Assembly: GCF_900107395.1 (NCBI RefSeq) | Contig: NZ_FNPW01000004.1 | Coordinates: 445,418 to 502,948 of the forward strand | Source of the DNA: Pseudomonas sp. NFIX28 | GTDB taxonomy: Bacteria > Pseudomonadota > Gammaproteobacteria > Pseudomonadales > Pseudomonadaceae | Length of the DNA: 57,531 nucleotides | Reading direction: 5' to 3' | Shown here: positions 54,539 to 57,531 of the stretch, in pieces | How the letters are laid out: each line of letters opens with the position of its first letter | Position numbering within the stretch: position 1 is the first letter of the stretch | Program-made: the position numbers and the translations under genes | Notes under the pieces: model-generated | Told to the model about the DNA's origin: nothing | The model's database searches: none | The model's input: only the letters and a program-made list of their open reading frames with translations

Positions 54539-54632
54539 GTAGGAGCGAGGCTTGCCCGCGATGAACTCAAGGACGCCGCGGCGTATCAGGCGTCATCGTT
54601 GAGGCTATCACGGGCAAGCCGCGCTCCTGCAG
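54539..54632. repeat. REP pair (family A)
   Basis: GTAGGAGCGAGGCTTGCCCG and the inverted CACGGGCAAGCCGCGCTCCT bracket the gap before the GcsR-like gene. Confidence 0.85.
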
Positions 54633-54719
54633 AAGCCTGGCGCCACGGCGCATTTCGCCAAACCCTGTCCGCCAAGGCATACTTGCCACCCTTCGTTTTC
54701 CAGAACCCTTGACCGTCCC

Positions 54720-56228
<1,509 letters not shown>

Positions 56229-56248
56229 ACCTCCCTCTCCCGTTCCCG

Positions 56249-56343
56249 TAGGAGCGAAGCTTGCTCGCGAAAAATTTAACGCTGACGCAGGGCTTGAGGC
56301 GCGCAGCGAGCTCAGGTTTTTCGCGAGCAAGCTTCGCTCCTAC
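56249..56343. repeat. REP pair (family A)
   Basis: GTAGGAGCGAAGCTTGCTCG and the inverted CGAGCAAGCTTCGCTCCTAC separate gcsR from the gcv promoter region. Confidence 0.9.
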
Positions 56344-56384
56344 GCGTAGAAAAAGGCGGAAAGGGGCGAAAAGCGACCTCTATC

Positions 56385-56502
56385 TGTACTGAAAGCGCTA
56401 CAGCGGAACGATATCGCTACAGGTGGTTGTAATCGGCGCCGCGCAAGGCTTTGATCCCCAAAGGCTTTTTTCCACGCCCCCAACTGTAGCGATTTCGCTA
56501 CA
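56385..56502 (+). promoter_or_regulatory. three GcsR-type 18-bp sites
   Basis: The sites are TGTACTGAAAGCGCTACA (56385-56402), CGGAACGATATCGCTACA (56404-56421) and the palindrome TGTAGCGATTTCGCTACA (56485-56502). All fit the published GcsR pattern TGTAACG-N4-CGTTCCG loosely, in either orientation. The first two are adjacent; the third is 81 bp further on, 65 bp before the sigma-54 promoter. Confidence 0.75.
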
Positions 56503-56566
56503 GCCGTTCATTTACGCTCGCCCACAAAAATTCGTAACTGATTGATAAATAACAACAAAATAACAT

Positions 56567-56582
56567 TGGCCGTGTTTTTGCT
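56567..56582 (+). promoter_or_regulatory. sigma-54 promoter of gcvH
   Basis: TGGCCGTGTTTTTGCT has the required GG-N10-GC spacing (GG 56568, GC 56580) and matches TGGCAC-N5-TTGCW. It lies 81-96 bp before the gcvH ATG. Confidence 0.85.
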
Positions 56583-56662
56583 AAGGGTTTATCCATCAGC
56601 TCTGCCCTGCATGAGCATTCAATCGCGTCCACCAGACGAATCTGGCCCCTTGAGGAGTTTCC

Positions 56663-57046
56663 ATGAGCGAATTGCGTTTTACTGAAGATCACGAATGGCT
56701 GCGTACCGAAGCCGATGGCAGCGTTACCGTCGGCATCACGGCTTTCGCGCAAAACGCCCTGGGCGATGTGGTGTTCGTGCAATTGCCGGAACTGCAGGCC
56801 TACGACAAGGGCGCCGAAGCCGCCACCGTGGAATCGGTAAAGGCCGCCAGCGGCGTGTACATGCCCCTGGACGGAGAAGTGGTGGAAACCAACCCGGCTC
56901 TGGACGCAAGCCCCGAGCTGGTCAACGAAGACCCGCTGGGCCAAGGCTGGTTCTTCCGCTTCATCCCCGCGGACGCCGCCGCGGTCGGCCAACTGCTGGA
57001 TCAGGATGCCTACGATCGCCTGATCAAAGCCAACGCCGACGCCTGA
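56663..57046 (+). CDS. gcvH: glycine cleavage system H protein
   Basis: Carries the aminomethyl group on a lipoyl arm. The 127 residues are standard length. Visible are RFTEDHEWLRTEADGSVTVG, ALGDVVFVQLPELQA and the lipoyl-Lys site AATVESVKAASGVYMPLDGE (about residue 61). GGAG is just before the start. It is the first gene of the gcv operon, driven by the sigma-54 promoter and GcsR-type sites upstream. Confidence 0.96.
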   Translation: MSELRFTEDHEWLRTEADGSVTVGITAFAQNALGDVVFVQLPELQAYDKGAEAATVESVKAASGVYMPLDGEVVETNPALDASPELVNEDPLGQGWFFRFIPADAAAVGQLLDQDAYDRLIKANADA

Positions 57047-57055
57047 GGAGCCACC

Positions 57056-57531
57056 ATGAGCCAAGTTAACCTGAGCACCGCCAACGAATTCATCGCGCGC
57101 CACATCGGCCCGCGCCAGGACGACGAGCAGGCCATGCTCAACAGCCTGGGCTTCGATTCCCTGCAAGCCCTGGGCGCCAGCGTGATCCCCGACAGCATCA
57201 AGGGCACCAGCGTGCTCGACCTGCCCGCCGGCCAGAGCGAAGCCGATGCCCTGGCCTCGATCAAGGCCATCGCCGCCCGGAACCAGCTGTTCAAGACCTA
57301 CATCGGCCAGGGCTACTACAACTGCCACACGCCGTCGCCGATCCTGCGCAATCTCCTGGAAAACCCGGCCTGGTACACCGCCTACACCCCGTACCAGCCG
57401 GAAATCTCCCAGGGCCGCCTGGAAGCGCTGCTGAACTTCCAGACCCTGATCAGCGACCTCAGCGGCCTGCCGATCGCCAACGCCTCGCTGCTCGACGAAG
57501 CCACCGCCGCCGCCGAGGCCATGACCTTCTG
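57056..57531 (+). CDS. gcvP: glycine dehydrogenase (decarboxylating) P protein, truncated by window end
   Basis: Only the first 158 codons are present; the frame stays open to the last base. The visible part matches the GcvP N-terminus: [60 protein letters not shown] and [21 protein letters not shown] protein decarboxylates glycine and passes the remainder to GcvH. The full protein is normally about 950 residues. GGAG lies 7 nt before the start, and the gap from gcvH is 9 bp. Confidence 0.95.
   Translation, partial: MSQVNLSTANEFIARHIGPRQDDEQAMLNSLGFDSLQALGASVIPDSIKGTSVLDLPAGQSEADALASIKAIAARNQLFKTYIGQGYYNCHTPSPILRNLLENPAWYTAYTPYQPEISQGRLEALLNFQTLISDLSGLPIANASLLDEATAAAEAMTF

Overview
The window looks like a chromosomal segment of a fluorescent Pseudomonas (P. 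fluorescens / protegens / chlororaphis type). The DNA is GC-rich with strongly GC-ending codons. Many gaps carry Pseudomonas-type REP palindromes, and several gene orders match known Pseudomonas loci. These include zwf-pgl-eda/hexR, the gts-oprB glucose porter, edd-glk-gltR-gtrS/gap, fadD2-fadD1 with a PhaJ-type hydratase, arcDABC, and gcsR/gcvH-gcvP. I found no rRNA, tRNA, insertion sequence, prophage or CRISPR array.

Layout. 0.3-5.6 kb: small housekeeping and stress genes (hypothetical, LysR/GST pair, a 38-residue basic protein, GNAT, peptide deformylase, BrkB-like membrane protein, CsbD-like protein). 5.8-11.2 kb: two long-chain acyl-CoA ligases (fadD1, fadD2) facing away from a lysophospholipase-like hydrolase and a MaoC/PhaJ hydratase. 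11.4-14.5 kb: an AaeB/AaeA/AaeX-like efflux operon. 14.6-16.7 kb: a PA2169-type protein, a DUF3820-like protein and a class V aminotransferase. 17-36 kb: the glucose uptake and Entner-Doudoroff region, with the zwf-pgl-eda operon, its repressor hexR, a mutarotase, OprB porin, GtsABCD transporter, an AGE-family epimerase, the GtrS/GltR two-component system, glk, edd, and divergent gap followed by mgsA. 36.7-42.4 kb: an iron-starvation sigma factor, its FecR anti-sigma factor, a TonB-dependent haem-type receptor, haem oxygenase and a YbaN-like membrane protein. 42.6-46.3 kb: a chemoreceptor and a CaiB-type CoA transferase. 46.5-54.5 kb: the arginine deiminase region, with divergent arcD paralogues, arcA, arcB, arcC, and an AlkA-like glycosylase coupled to the second arcD. 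54.7 kb to the end: a TyrR-type sigma-54 activator (GcsR), gcvH and a truncated gcvP.

How it works together. Glucose crosses OprB and GtsABCD, is phosphorylated by Glk, oxidised by Zwf/Pgl, and cleaved by Edd/Eda to pyruvate and glyceraldehyde-3-phosphate, which Gap oxidises. TTGT-N7-ACAA-type HexR boxes flank the edd/gap and zwf/hexR promoters. AAYAAYAA (Hfq/Crc-type) motifs sit just before the starts of gtsA, oprB, gltR and the epimerase.

The observations I consider most informative are these: (1) an identical two-part motif with identical 15-nt spacing before the haem receptor and haem oxygenase, probably the promoter read by the adjacent sigma factor; (2) a 56-bp element, 40/56 identical without gaps, before both gtsA and the epimerase; (3) a perfect palindrome inside a 30-bp-spaced direct repeat before fadD1; (4) a GTGA start/stop overlap joining a DNA glycosylase to an Anr-box-associated arcD paralogue; (5) hairpins in each gap of the arcA-arcB-arcC-DUF5064 stretch; (6) an 8- to 9-copy 10-bp tandem repeat behind hexR.
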